Assembly (NCBI GenBank): GCA_900323505.1
Contig: OOIN01000002.1
Location: 868,001-932,000, forward strand
Direction: 5' to 3'
Length of the DNA stretch: 64,000 nt
Origin: Ustilago trichophora
Lineage: Eukaryota > Basidiomycota > Ustilaginomycetes > Ustilaginales > Ustilaginaceae
Positions 10,101 through 17,882 of this stretch are shown here, piece after piece. How positions within the stretch are numbered: the first letter of the stretch is position 1; every line of letters begins with the position of its first letter. The notes below the pieces were generated by a model. That model did no database searches and had not been told where the DNA came from. It saw nothing but the letters and a program-made list of their open reading frames with translations. Position numbers and translations under genes: made by a program.

Positions 10101-10737
10101 TGCCATCGAAGCGAAGTTCGTCTGATACAGTGGCGCCCAGCTCTTGCGCGAGAGCAACGAGCCTGCGGCGCTCTGCTCCTCCCAAGGCAGAAAAGCAGAT
10201 GGTGATGTTGCTTAGTGCGGGCAGTTGATGTTTGCGCTCGAGATCTTGTGCATCGACGTCTTCGCCGGAAAGCCAAGCTTCGCGAACATCGAGGATCCAT
10301 TCGGGACTGACAATGTGCATGCCGAGTTCGAGTGCGAAGCGATACTTTTCGGAACCAGGACGGTCTGCGATGAGATGTGTGACATCTTCGGTGAGGTTGC
10401 CTTCGACTCTGGCGCCGAGCTCACGAGCATACTGAGTCAAGGAGGACTTGACCTCGCTGAGACCGGTGATGGAAATAATGGCACCTTTGAGCGGTCGGGC
10501 CGAAGTTCCGATGAAGTCGGCATCGAGGTGTGCGCCGTGGTCGTGGCCATCGTCTCGGAGTTGCCGAAAGTGAGCGGCATCTTCGCGGTCATCTAGAAGA
10601 TCGTCTTGTTGACGTGAGCGTTTGTTCTGCGCCTGCTTGGATAATGAAGCCGTCGAGTTGCCTAAGTCTCGCTGTGCTGGACGGAGCTTGACGTTGGGGA
10701 TTTTTGTGGAGCGATGCGCCCTGGCTGACCGGTTCAT
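7102..10737 (-). CDS. DPB11: Multi-BRCT replication and checkpoint scaffold (TopBP1 / Dpb11 / Rad4 family)
   Basis: The 1211-residue product carries five BRCT-like repeats by eye: about 81-165 and 172-280 as an N-terminal pair, 500-590 and 600-690 as a second pair, and a fifth near 735-825. Each has the typical pattern with a glycine pair (LGG or LGA) and a conserved tryptophan (for example SPEWILD and RPEWLGD). Dpb11/Rad4 proteins bind phosphorylated Sld3/Sld2 to start replication and activate the Mec1/ATR checkpoint. The budding- and fission-yeast proteins have four repeats in about 650-760 residues, so this one is longer. Linkers are Ser-rich, including a pure serine run encoded by a GAG-rich strand (about 9530-9561). 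The start is the ATG at 10737; the frame opens slightly upstream only with GTG. An ACGCGT site lies about 465 bp upstream. Confidence 0.9.
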   Translation of the reverse strand: MNRSARAHRSTKIPNVKLRPAQRDLGNSTASLSKQAQNKRSRQQDDLLDDREDAAHFRQLRDDGHDHGAHLDADFIGTSARPLKGAIISITGLSEVKSSLTQYARELGARVEGNLTEDVTHLIADRPGSEKYRFALELGMHIVSPEWILDVREAWLSGEDVDAQDLERKHQLPALSNITICFSALGGAERRRLVALAQELGATVSDELRFDGTITHLVSATADPNASSSVRHLLHFLDRSRHGRNGTREQAASRILAVRPEWLGDCRQAAGCLSEQTYSIFAPLPDQSERQSLIRKVQTKIPSPFVREQEPVTIPFQSPFIASNRSKLALAESDSLSRNGRHPRSSDPRISDAGHPDDDDDEQPITLGSRQKAAAAAEKSFDNILSQLRGNPSSSSSSSSSSFLARDTLKPDATSPATQKPALSASAWISSTNSTSKLAPMSTSAHTTAPYNPHRNSLLGMSRASSFSPAPPATTITTTSAPLSMRKSSSKLITLPQSSPSAGTQDTNGSNSNSCFHGKSFKVSLNDARRKQTLEQVLKDNGAILHSPDSATSPDFIVVEPKASASSIKSFDDVDAVPVLHFWIEYCLHHEGFVEPKDYFAALPARVPLPLPEGDQLRVLLVGFEPESPELYHARKLITEIGGSFAKQMKGESLTHVICATQDSFDGRRAQRARSCGIPVVGLEFLIKARQTGRLIPPPNPIAVGEQASSAVTASSSSMGTSFNTNVASSNDKQDRSREVNDRSAPPLAGCTISRSKVMTAQSVMLERKVLQLGGCWQAQANESTTHLLHRGSNPPRESKELGTSTFLVHPNWLDKCLEQNIRVDESLFPASMDPSKSLLTVLSSSDGSATGNFLSQASQSCLQKSQGSQAVQGSQQTQAELVAAAKPWHRSISADAARRLLAEDRVVEDRHARGRSEEIDTVQDDGEAELLTAGVDFDADVTLSGEVPRHLQNDADDVPPAPSSQTLFEGEEEETDAPLPELRGPAAPSSEKTDMNPPKRQPDLLKTAKDQIASADEVMELLRNRSLAQGARKKNRLPPRARKQRSDEFRPSSTSSEGMLPPEKVLEAQAQLDAQRAAEAAAHGYSLGMDKDVVLPPNSQNAQSFDASVRIVYDDPAAMRERTKLLKMLDQQPATSGVGEEQTAEGDGGDRTEEVQTESFDGATEVGLPRKRGADDTFGAGRHGRHQWENRNSESPTKRPVVRRQPLARR

Positions 10738-11200
10738 GTCGAGGCAGCGGATGTGTTGAGGTCGCCGCACATGAGGTCAGGTTGCGGCAATGTACAGTGT
10801 CGATGGTCCGTGATGAATTTGGCTGGCACTGGCGGAAGAAGCGTGCTAGCCGAAGATGATAGCTGCGTTGCGGGGTTGGTACAGAAATACTTTACGACTG
10901 GTCGAACGATGAAGAATCGGGCTGAGAGCGGTAGATGGGCCAGAGAATTGATGGATAAGATAATGCGATTGTTGTCGAAGCTGAATGATAGAATGCGATA
11001 CAGTTGATAACAGTAACGTCGATACGAGAATGAAGGCCGTGGTCGAGCAGTGAAAATGGAAGGTATCAAAGTTGTCTGAGACTTGTTTAGAGTTGATCTT
11101 GGCTGCTCGCAATGCGCACGGCATGGCATGTGTGTGGCTGCGTGTTTTATCTCCTGCGCCCAAAAAAAACCCCCCATCCCGTAAAGTGGAGTCGCGACAG

Positions 11201-11208
11201 GACGCGTC
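11201..11208. promoter_or_regulatory. MluI cell-cycle box-like site GACGCGTC
   Basis: The palindrome GACGCGTC contains ACGCGT, the core bound by MBF-type factors that drive G1/S genes in ascomycete yeasts. It lies about 465 bp upstream of the TopBP1/Dpb11 start, a gene class often regulated this way. Identical octamers at 21092-21099 and the ACGCGT at 37913-37918 show that the motif also occurs elsewhere, so function is only inferred. Confidence 0.35.
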
Positions 11209-11304
11209 GGATATCGCAACTCCAACAAACTTTTTTTCATCATGCTCGCCTGATGCTTGCCTAGCAGCCAGCCAACCAACCAACCAACCACGCAGCCAGC
11301 CTTT

Positions 11305-11332
11305 CATATGTATACGTATACGTATATGTATA
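11305..11332. repeat. Alternating purine-pyrimidine palindromic block
   Basis: The sequence is an alternating TA/CG tract with the perfect 12-bp palindrome GTATACGTATAC and a TATAAA at its right end. It could be a core promoter element or simply low-complexity DNA. Confidence 0.5.
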
Positions 11333-12397
11333 AATCTGGCTGAGACAAGAAAGGTCTCATGTTACGATCAATCGGTCAATTCAACGTTTCTTCTTTTCTA
11401 TCTTGTTGCATCTGAGGCAGTGACCAGCCATCGCAGCTTCGAAAGGATCCAGCTTGAGCCTTCATCTTGCGACTAGATCTTACGAACTTCTCTAGCTGCT
11501 CCGAGGAGGAGCGTCGACTTCGACATTCTCACGAGGGCATGCTTTCATCTGAGCAAGCGTTGATATAAAAAGAAAAATTCTGAGCAGCTACCATGTGAGC
11601 TTTTGGCGAATGAGTTGGCAATGTTCCGACTTGTTTCGACGTGAGCACACAGGCATCTAGTTTACAGTACGTGTATGCCGTCTGGCTCGCTGATTCTTGG
11701 CTGAGCTGCACACACTCTCTGTGCCTCAAAAAGACACCTTTCGCCCCCTCTGACCATCGGCGCGCGATACACTCTGTGTCTTTCGCTCTCTCTTTGCTCG
11801 GCTCCTGTTCCGATTGCCGCTCTTCTCTCCACAAAATCACAAAAATTGCCCACAACTGCGATGTGCTGCGCTGTGTTGTGCATACTGTAATTTTAATCTG
11901 TGTGTTGGCAGCTTTAGCGTCCCCTTGCGCCTCTCTCTGGCTGAGCTACGTGATTTTCAGAGTCATTGTAGAGTATGCGTCAGTGTGCCCCGCTAAAATA
12001 AAAGGACTGAAATAGGGTTCAAGAGTTGACACGCATCATCCGCTTTGACCTGCCGCTGCACTAGAGCGCCCAGAACTCGCACAAATCACACACACTCTCA
12101 CACTCACTCCACCTCACACCCTATCACAATCACAAATCACCTTTCTACTGGCTGTGTCCCATCTCTCTTTGCCTCTCTCACCATCATCGGCAATTACCTC
12201 ACTTCGTCAGAGTATCAGATACCCCTAACTGGAGTCGCTTCGGAGGATCGACGCTCATCCTCTCTTTGGATCTATCGTTATCGCCATTATCCTTCTCGCT
12301 CGACTCTGGGCAAGCCAACCATCGCATCGCCTCGACACGCAACTCCTCTCTATCTGCTAGCTTAAGTGCGTCTACGGCTTGCTGATCTCTGGCGGCC

Positions 12398-13951
12398 ATG
12401 CAGTCATCCAAGAACGATCGAGGCAATACCTCTCAACCCTCGTCGGATGATGCCGATCTCACCTCCCCCGCCAACCTTCGTAAGCTGGTCCTCAACTATC
12501 TCCTGCATCATTGCTACACTGATACCGCCATCGCATTCGCAAAGGACGGCATCATTGGCGATCTCTACGGTACCGAACCATCTGCACTACCCTCCTCCTC
12601 GGATGCTGCAAGCCTAACCTTGAACAACGCAGGCGGTGCGACGTCTTCGGCAACAGCGTCATGCTCCAGAAGCGCTCCATCACCATCTGCTGCTGCTGCG
12701 TCATCGACAGATAGTGTGATGAGATCGTCAAATGGTGGTGGACGTCAAGCACATCCTCTATCGGCTCCTCCACTTTCGAGGGACGATTCGAGCATGGAGA
12801 TTGAAGTGGAGAATCTGCTTCCCACGTCTTCGGAACAGCCCGATGCATCCACAGCGGAGAGCAATGGTCATTCGAATGGCGCTTCGCATCGCTCTCTGCG
12901 ATCAAGATCGGGAGCAGTCGGATACGAGGAGGAACAAGACGATGAGGATTTGGAGGACGCAGAACTCGCATCCGAGTATGACGAAGTGGAGGAGGACCTC
13001 GATGTCGACATCAGCCCCGATCTCACCGCTGAGGATGTCAAAGGCGTTCTTGCCAGAAAGCAAATCAGGGAGTACATAATTTCAGGTCACATCCGTCAGG
13101 CTATGGACTTGATCAACGAGCATTTCCCCACCGTTCTCACTAACAGCTCCAACGGTAGCAGCCCGAATGGTACCAAATCTAGCCGTGCCAAGGCTACTAG
13201 CAGCAGCTCTTCCACCTCTGCCGAAAAGATCCTCCCCGCCAACCCGACTTCTATGGAGCCCGACCATCTCTTGCTCAACTTGCAAATCCAGGTGTTCATC
13301 GAAGCCATTCGATCGGCATCTTCGGCACAACTTGCGCCTCCCTCCAGCGCTTCACTCAGTGCAGGTGGTGCGTTGCCCTCGCTTGCATCCACTACACCTG
13401 GTATCGCAGCTTCCATCTCTCGCGCAGCATCTCCCGCTCCCTCTACATCCTCCTCCAATGGCTCCGCAACCTCGGCTACGGGTACAAATGCCGCCCTCAA
13501 TCCTGCACTCCACTCGGCGCTATCCTACGCACAGGGACTGTACGCCTCTGCCCAAAAATTGCCCAGCTTTTGGCGCGCCATGTACCTGAAAGAGCTCGAG
13601 CAGGTGACCGCTCTCCTGGCATATACCGATGTGGAACGTTCACCCGTTCGACGCTTCTTGACTCGCTCACGCAAGGTGGCGCTTGCAGAGCAGGTAAATT
13701 CGGCGATACTGAGCAGGAGTGGCAAGCCAAGTCAGCCGCTGATCGAGGTTGCAGTCAGGCAGACGACGTTGATGTGTTATCACGCTGCGACCGACGAGAT
13801 CAGTGTACCTGTTGGACACCCGATGTGGGGGTTGGTTGGCGGTGGAGCCGGAGCGGGAGGCTACGATGAAGCCGCCAATGGAGGCAAAAAGAGTAGGGAG
13901 GGGAGAAAGGTTCCCCTTTGGAAGTTTAGGAATTTTTTGCAGGAGAGGTGA
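12398..13951 (+). CDS. LisH-CTLH-CRA protein, RanBPM-like, possible CTLH/GID E3 ligase component
   Basis: This 517-residue protein has a LisH motif at 27-52 (LRKLVLNYLLHH then TAIAFAKD). The first CTLH helices are at 214-246 (IREYIISGHIRQAMDLINEHFP). A helix at 290-308 comes after a serine-rich insertion, and a CRA-type region sits at about 368-470. This is the domain order of RanBP9/10, Gid1 and Gid8, scaffold subunits of the CTLH/GID ubiquitin ligase. The LisH sequence is closest to RanBPM, yet there is no SPRY domain before it. An acidic segment (177-205) and large disordered Ser/Ala insertions split the conserved blocks. The start is the ATG at 12398, just ahead of LisH. Whether it replaces Gid1 or Gid8 cannot be told from this window. 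Confidence 0.8.
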   Translation: MQSSKNDRGNTSQPSSDDADLTSPANLRKLVLNYLLHHCYTDTAIAFAKDGIIGDLYGTEPSALPSSSDAASLTLNNAGGATSSATASCSRSAPSPSAAAASSTDSVMRSSNGGGRQAHPLSAPPLSRDDSSMEIEVENLLPTSSEQPDASTAESNGHSNGASHRSLRSRSGAVGYEEEQDDEDLEDAELASEYDEVEEDLDVDISPDLTAEDVKGVLARKQIREYIISGHIRQAMDLINEHFPTVLTNSSNGSSPNGTKSSRAKATSSSSSTSAEKILPANPTSMEPDHLLLNLQIQVFIEAIRSASSAQLAPPSSASLSAGGALPSLASTTPGIAASISRAASPAPSTSSSNGSATSATGTNAALNPALHSALSYAQGLYASAQKLPSFWRAMYLKELEQVTALLAYTDVERSPVRRFLTRSRKVALAEQVNSAILSRSGKPSQPLIEVAVRQTTLMCYHAATDEISVPVGHPMWGLVGGGAGAGGYDEAANGGKKSREGRKVPLWKFRNFLQER

Positions 13952-14137
13952 AAATCTTGGGTAACTAGTAGATTTACTGTATCAAAGGGATTGCTGCTTC
14001 TCTCAATTTTGTGTAGACTCTCCGACACTTTGCACTGCAATCATGGATACCACTTAGTCAAAACAGACCTTGTTGTACGAGCAAAACGATTACATTGGAA
14101 ACCCAAACAGAACATGGACGTATTTTGAATATCTAAG

Positions 14138-15904
14138 TTAATCTTGCATCTCTTCATCGTCTGCATCCTCATCATCATCGTCGTCGTCTTGGATTCTAAC
14201 GATACCGTCACCTCTGTTTGGTTCGGTGCCGTCCAAATCGACCTTTAGATCTCCTTGTAGCTTTCTCAATCTGTCACCGAAAGTCTTGCGGATACCATGG
14301 TTGCTGAGAGAGTTGAATACTTGAAGTTGACCTGCGCTTCCGGCGGCTGCTAGGGTTAAAGGATCGTTTGGGCTAAATTTTGCAGCGAAAATTTTTCCAA
14401 TTCCGAGATCACGGCTCAATACCAAATTGATAGCGCTTGGATTGGAACCAATGGATTCAGCGGAAGAAATGTTCCAAAGTTTTACGGAACGATCTGAAGA
14501 AGCGGTTAAAATGCAACCTGGAATATGGGGTGAGATATCTACGGATGTTGCAGCCGTGTCGTGGGCTTGAAGGGTCCATTGGGCGGTGGACGGATGACGA
14601 ATGTCGAAAGATTGAACGAGACCGGATTCGAGAGAGCAGAGGAACGATGTGGAAGATTCAGACCATCCGTTCCAAACGACACTCTCGACATCGGATCCAA
14701 TCGAGATGGTTGCAGAAGCAGTATCCGGTGTACGTGTGTCAAAGACGCGGATGGTTTTATCGTACGACCCGGTCAGAAGGACAGCAGGGTTAGCGGTGGT
14801 GTTGGCACCAGATCCACCAACAGCTTTGCATTGCCATGCAACGGATTGCACTTTGTCCGTGTGTGCGGTGAACGATCGGAATGCAGTGGAAGACTCGGAG
14901 GTGTGTGGACGAGAGAGGTCCCACAGTTTGACGGTACAGTCGGCCGATGCAGAGGCGAGGAGATTGCGCGCGATAGGGTTCCAAGAGAGAGAAAGAACAG
15001 CGTCAACGTGGTAGGCATCGTTGGCAATGCGAGCTTTGGATTGCTTGCGCTTCTTCTTTCCCGTTCCCAAGGGAGCATTGAGGGCGTCGGTTTCAGACTT
15101 GCGCCCGAGAATGGCATCGGGATACATGCCATCAACGACGTCCATGGACCACACTTCGATCTCTGGATCCATGGTGCCGACTGCGATAAAGTTGCCTACT
15201 TCTCCCGGAGGCTTGGTCTGCGCAGATTCGTTCTGGTCCGCGCTGCTTCGAGCTGGAGTATAGTCGAGCCATTCCAAGCAAAGAGGGAAAGAGGGAAGCA
15301 TGAGATCGTGATGCACGTACAAGTTGGAATCGTTGGCGGCGTAGATGTGTGCTTCGAGCTGGGATACATCGTCTTCCGTCTTGGCAGTGATGATAAAGTT
15401 GTCGGTGGGGTACACTTCCAACTCTTCACGTTCCTCCTCATCATCCTTCTCCGCATCGTCTTGGACGGTTACGTAAGGGTCTTCTTCGTTGGACTGGTAC
15501 ACCGCCAAGCCTCGAATGTTGCTGAATGCTCCAGCAGTGGCCTCGGCAGCACCGTTAGTGTTATCATCGTCATACTCGTCCAAGTTGTAGCGGGAAAGGT
15601 CATCAGGATCCTCCTTACCCTCAGCAGCAGGCGCAGAGGGGGCATCGTCCATAGCATCATCTCCATCTTCATCCTTCCACTCCTCCTCATCATCATCATC
15701 TCCAGCATCGTCGCCGGTGTTGGGTGCAAAAGGATCCTTTCCACGTGCAATGTCTCGCTGAGCACGCTCAAGCTGAGCTTTGGCATCTTCGAATTGGACA
15801 TTGGCCATCTTGGAGACTCGTTCCATCTCGTCATCGTCCAAGACGTATTTCTTGGGGTGGGGGAGAGATTTTCCCCTTGCTATCCACTGGATGGCACTGA
15901 TCAT
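14138..15904 (-). CDS. PWP1: Periodic tryptophan protein 1 (PWP1), WD40 ribosome-biogenesis factor
   Basis: The N-terminus (MISAIQWIARG...HPKKYVLDDDEMERV) is the diagnostic PWP1 start. Acidic segments follow, then WD40 repeats across the second half, for example the repeat ending in TVKLWDLSRP and those ending KTIRVFDTR and SVKLWNISS. PWP1 is a nucleolar factor needed for pre-rRNA processing and 60S subunit assembly. At 588 residues it is close to the usual length of about 500-580. The C-terminus is acidic. It is transcribed divergently from RPF2, another 60S assembly factor, across a 418-bp spacer. A long open frame on the opposite strand of this gene is a codon-bias shadow. Confidence 0.95.
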   Translation of the reverse strand: MISAIQWIARGKSLPHPKKYVLDDDEMERVSKMANVQFEDAKAQLERAQRDIARGKDPFAPNTGDDAGDDDDEEEWKDEDGDDAMDDAPSAPAAEGKEDPDDLSRYNLDEYDDDNTNGAAEATAGAFSNIRGLAVYQSNEEDPYVTVQDDAEKDDEEEREELEVYPTDNFIITAKTEDDVSQLEAHIYAANDSNLYVHHDLMLPSFPLCLEWLDYTPARSSADQNESAQTKPPGEVGNFIAVGTMDPEIEVWSMDVVDGMYPDAILGRKSETDALNAPLGTGKKKRKQSKARIANDAYHVDAVLSLSWNPIARNLLASASADCTVKLWDLSRPHTSESSTAFRSFTAHTDKVQSVAWQCKAVGGSGANTTANPAVLLTGSYDKTIRVFDTRTPDTASATISIGSDVESVVWNGWSESSTSFLCSLESGLVQSFDIRHPSTAQWTLQAHDTAATSVDISPHIPGCILTASSDRSVKLWNISSAESIGSNPSAINLVLSRDLGIGKIFAAKFSPNDPLTLAAAGSAGQLQVFNSLSNHGIRKTFGDRLRKLQGDLKVDLDGTEPNRGDGIVRIQDDDDDDEDADDEEMQD

Positions 15905-16322
15905 CTTGACTGGAAGGCCTTCCTTGTGTGTGTGTGTGGGAGGTGGAAGGGGGTTGTCTTTGATGAGGATGAGGAAGAAGAAGAAGAAGATGGAGAAACG
16001 TCAACGCCTAGTGTCGGCGTGGTTGTCCTGCGTAACTTTTTTATTTTTTGGAAGAAAAGGAAAAAAAAGTGGAGCAGCCGTGCAGCCAAAAATTTAAGAA
16101 TGCAGACCAAATTTGGATTACATAAGCAGAATTTTTGGCCAAGTGCAAGGGTTTTGCAGCGCATTCATTGGAATTTTTTCTTCCAAGTAGGGTTTTGCGG
16201 AGTGTGCCTCGATTCACCACCACCATTCGTGTCATCATCTTCTTTCTTGCCAACCAAAAACTCGGCGACTTTCGACAGGACAAAACTCTCTTTACCGCTG
16301 CCACCTCCTACAAAGCGTCACG
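15905..16322. promoter_or_regulatory. Shared divergent promoter of PWP1 and RPF2
   Basis: The 418-bp spacer drives two 60S-assembly genes in opposite directions. It contains a telobox-like TAGGGTTTT (16188-16196), a second AAGGGTTTT (16147-16155), and RRPE-like A/T cores: AAAAATTT at 16088-16095, with AATTTTT at 16130-16136 and 16172-16179. RRPE and telobox elements are known in promoters of ribosome-biogenesis genes in other eukaryotes. Their use here is inferred. Confidence 0.5.
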
Positions 16323-17630
16323 ATGATTCGCGTGGCCAAGCCCAAGAACGCCCGCTCCAAGCGAGCTCTCGAAAAGCGTCAAGCACGAGAGTACGAAGCT
16401 GCCAAAACCGCCATCTTTGTCAAAGGTCCTCATTCTTCCAACCGTCTCAACATCGCCTTGACCGAACTCAACCTTCTCAAGAAACCTGATTCTATCTCAT
16501 TCAACAAGAAAAACGAAGCTCTGCCCTTTGAAGACACCTCTTCGTTCGAGTTCTGGAGTGGGAAAAACGATGCCAGTCTCTTCATGTTTGGCAATTCTCA
16601 AAAGAAGAGGCCGGACAACTTGACTTGGGTTCGAATGTTTGATGGAGCAGTGTTGGATATGATCGAGATGGGAGTTGTGGAGGCGAAAGGGATGGCTGAG
16701 TTTAAGGGGGTGAAGAGTAGACCGGGTGTAGGGATGAGACCGTTGTTTCATTTCAGTGGTCCTCAATTTACGACGCCGGTGGATGCTACGAGTAGTATGA
16801 TTGCGGGAAGTGAAGGTACGGAGCATGATCCTACGGGAGCTTATCAGCAGTTCAAGAGTATGTTGTTGGATTTCTACAGGGGAGAGGAGTTGAAGACGAA
16901 TCAGATTGCTCTTAGTGGATTGCAGCATGTGATCTGTGTTACTGCTGCACCCACCGATAGCTCCAATTCCAAGGCAAACGAGACAACGCAGTCCAGCGCC
17001 AACGGCGGAGGAGATACTCTTGCTGATCTTTACAAAGCTGCAGGTCTCACTCCCAACGGGACCGTTGTGACCCCTTCCACTTCTTCCACCGTCACCTCGC
17101 CCGCCGGAACTCTGATTCACTTCCGCGTCTATACGATTCAGCTTTTGGCCAGTGGATCCAAAATTCCCCGAGTGGAGCTACAGGAATGCGGACCATCCTT
17201 CGATTTCCAACTTCGTCGTCGTCGTCCTGCAAGCATCGACATGCTCAACCAGGCCTTGCGTCGACCCAAGACTCAGGCCGAGAAGAACAGACAGGGTAAG
17301 GAGGGCGCCAAGAAGAACATTGAAACCGACGACATGGGAGATACCGTGGGTAGGATTCACGTCGGTAAGCAGGATCTGTCCGGTCTGCAGACGAGAAAGA
17401 TGAAGGGTTTGAAGAAGCATCTTGATCCAAATGCCGGCAGTGATGACGAGGATGAGGATGAGGAAAGTGGAGAGGAGGGCTTCGAGGGTGACAGCGATGA
17501 CGAGGAGTTGGAGATGGACGATATGACCATGTACAGCGCTGGTGAGGACGAGGACGAGGACGAGGATGATGACGAAGAGGAAGAGGAGGAAGAGGAGGAG
17601 GCTGCTCCAGCTAAGAGGAGAAGATCCTAA
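16323..17630 (+). CDS. RPF2: Ribosome production factor 2 (RPF2), Brix-domain protein
   Basis: The N-terminus (MIRVAKPKNARSKRALEKR) and the following Brix domain (roughly residues 30-250, including IFVKGPHSS and KKRPDNLTWVRMFDGAVLDM) match Rpf2. Rpf2 pairs with Rrs1 to dock the 5S RNP during 60S assembly. An insertion near residues 215-260 is Ser/Thr/Gly-rich and poorly conserved in character. The C-terminal part has a basic stretch followed by a long Asp/Glu tail and a final KRRRS. At 435 residues it is longer than the yeast protein (about 344), mostly through the insertion and tail. The start is the ATG at 16323. It shares its promoter with PWP1. Confidence 0.94.
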   Translation: MIRVAKPKNARSKRALEKRQAREYEAAKTAIFVKGPHSSNRLNIALTELNLLKKPDSISFNKKNEALPFEDTSSFEFWSGKNDASLFMFGNSQKKRPDNLTWVRMFDGAVLDMIEMGVVEAKGMAEFKGVKSRPGVGMRPLFHFSGPQFTTPVDATSSMIAGSEGTEHDPTGAYQQFKSMLLDFYRGEELKTNQIALSGLQHVICVTAAPTDSSNSKANETTQSSANGGGDTLADLYKAAGLTPNGTVVTPSTSSTVTSPAGTLIHFRVYTIQLLASGSKIPRVELQECGPSFDFQLRRRRPASIDMLNQALRRPKTQAEKNRQGKEGAKKNIETDDMGDTVGRIHVGKQDLSGLQTRKMKGLKKHLDPNAGSDDEDEDEESGEEGFEGDSDDEELEMDDMTMYSAGEDEDEDEDDDEEEEEEEEEAAPAKRRRS

Positions 17631-17882
17631 TCGCGCACCAACGTAGCTCTCATTCATGTTTTACGCACAATTTCGTCCCAAGGTTTCCCCATCTCAATGT
17701 ACTTTTTCACACCTTTTCCACTGCACACATCACGATTTTTTCACAACAATCTTGTTGGCTTATCGTTCCTTTAGACCGTGTTTCTACGAAACATGAGATA
17801 CTTTACATGTACGATTCAAATCAAGAGTGAGCTGTTCTTGTCCCTTCTTGTCACGAACATGAATGAAGCAAAGTTTCTCGCA

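Larger units (their letters stand above)
10738..12397. other. Divergent intergenic region between TopBP1/Dpb11 and the LisH-CTLH-CRA gene
   Basis: This 1.66-kb stretch contains no supported gene. It holds an ACGCGT element (11202-11207), a CCAA repeat (about 11272-11290), an alternating TA/CG block containing the perfect palindrome GTATACGTATAC (within 11305-11332), and a CA-rich leader just upstream of the gene at 12398. Confidence 0.5.

Noticed and set aside
14561..16489. A 642-codon plus-strand frame opposite PWP1 and running into RPF2
   Set aside because: It is the antisense shadow of PWP1, uses a non-ATG start, contains no recognisable domain, and crosses the shared promoter and the RPF2 start.
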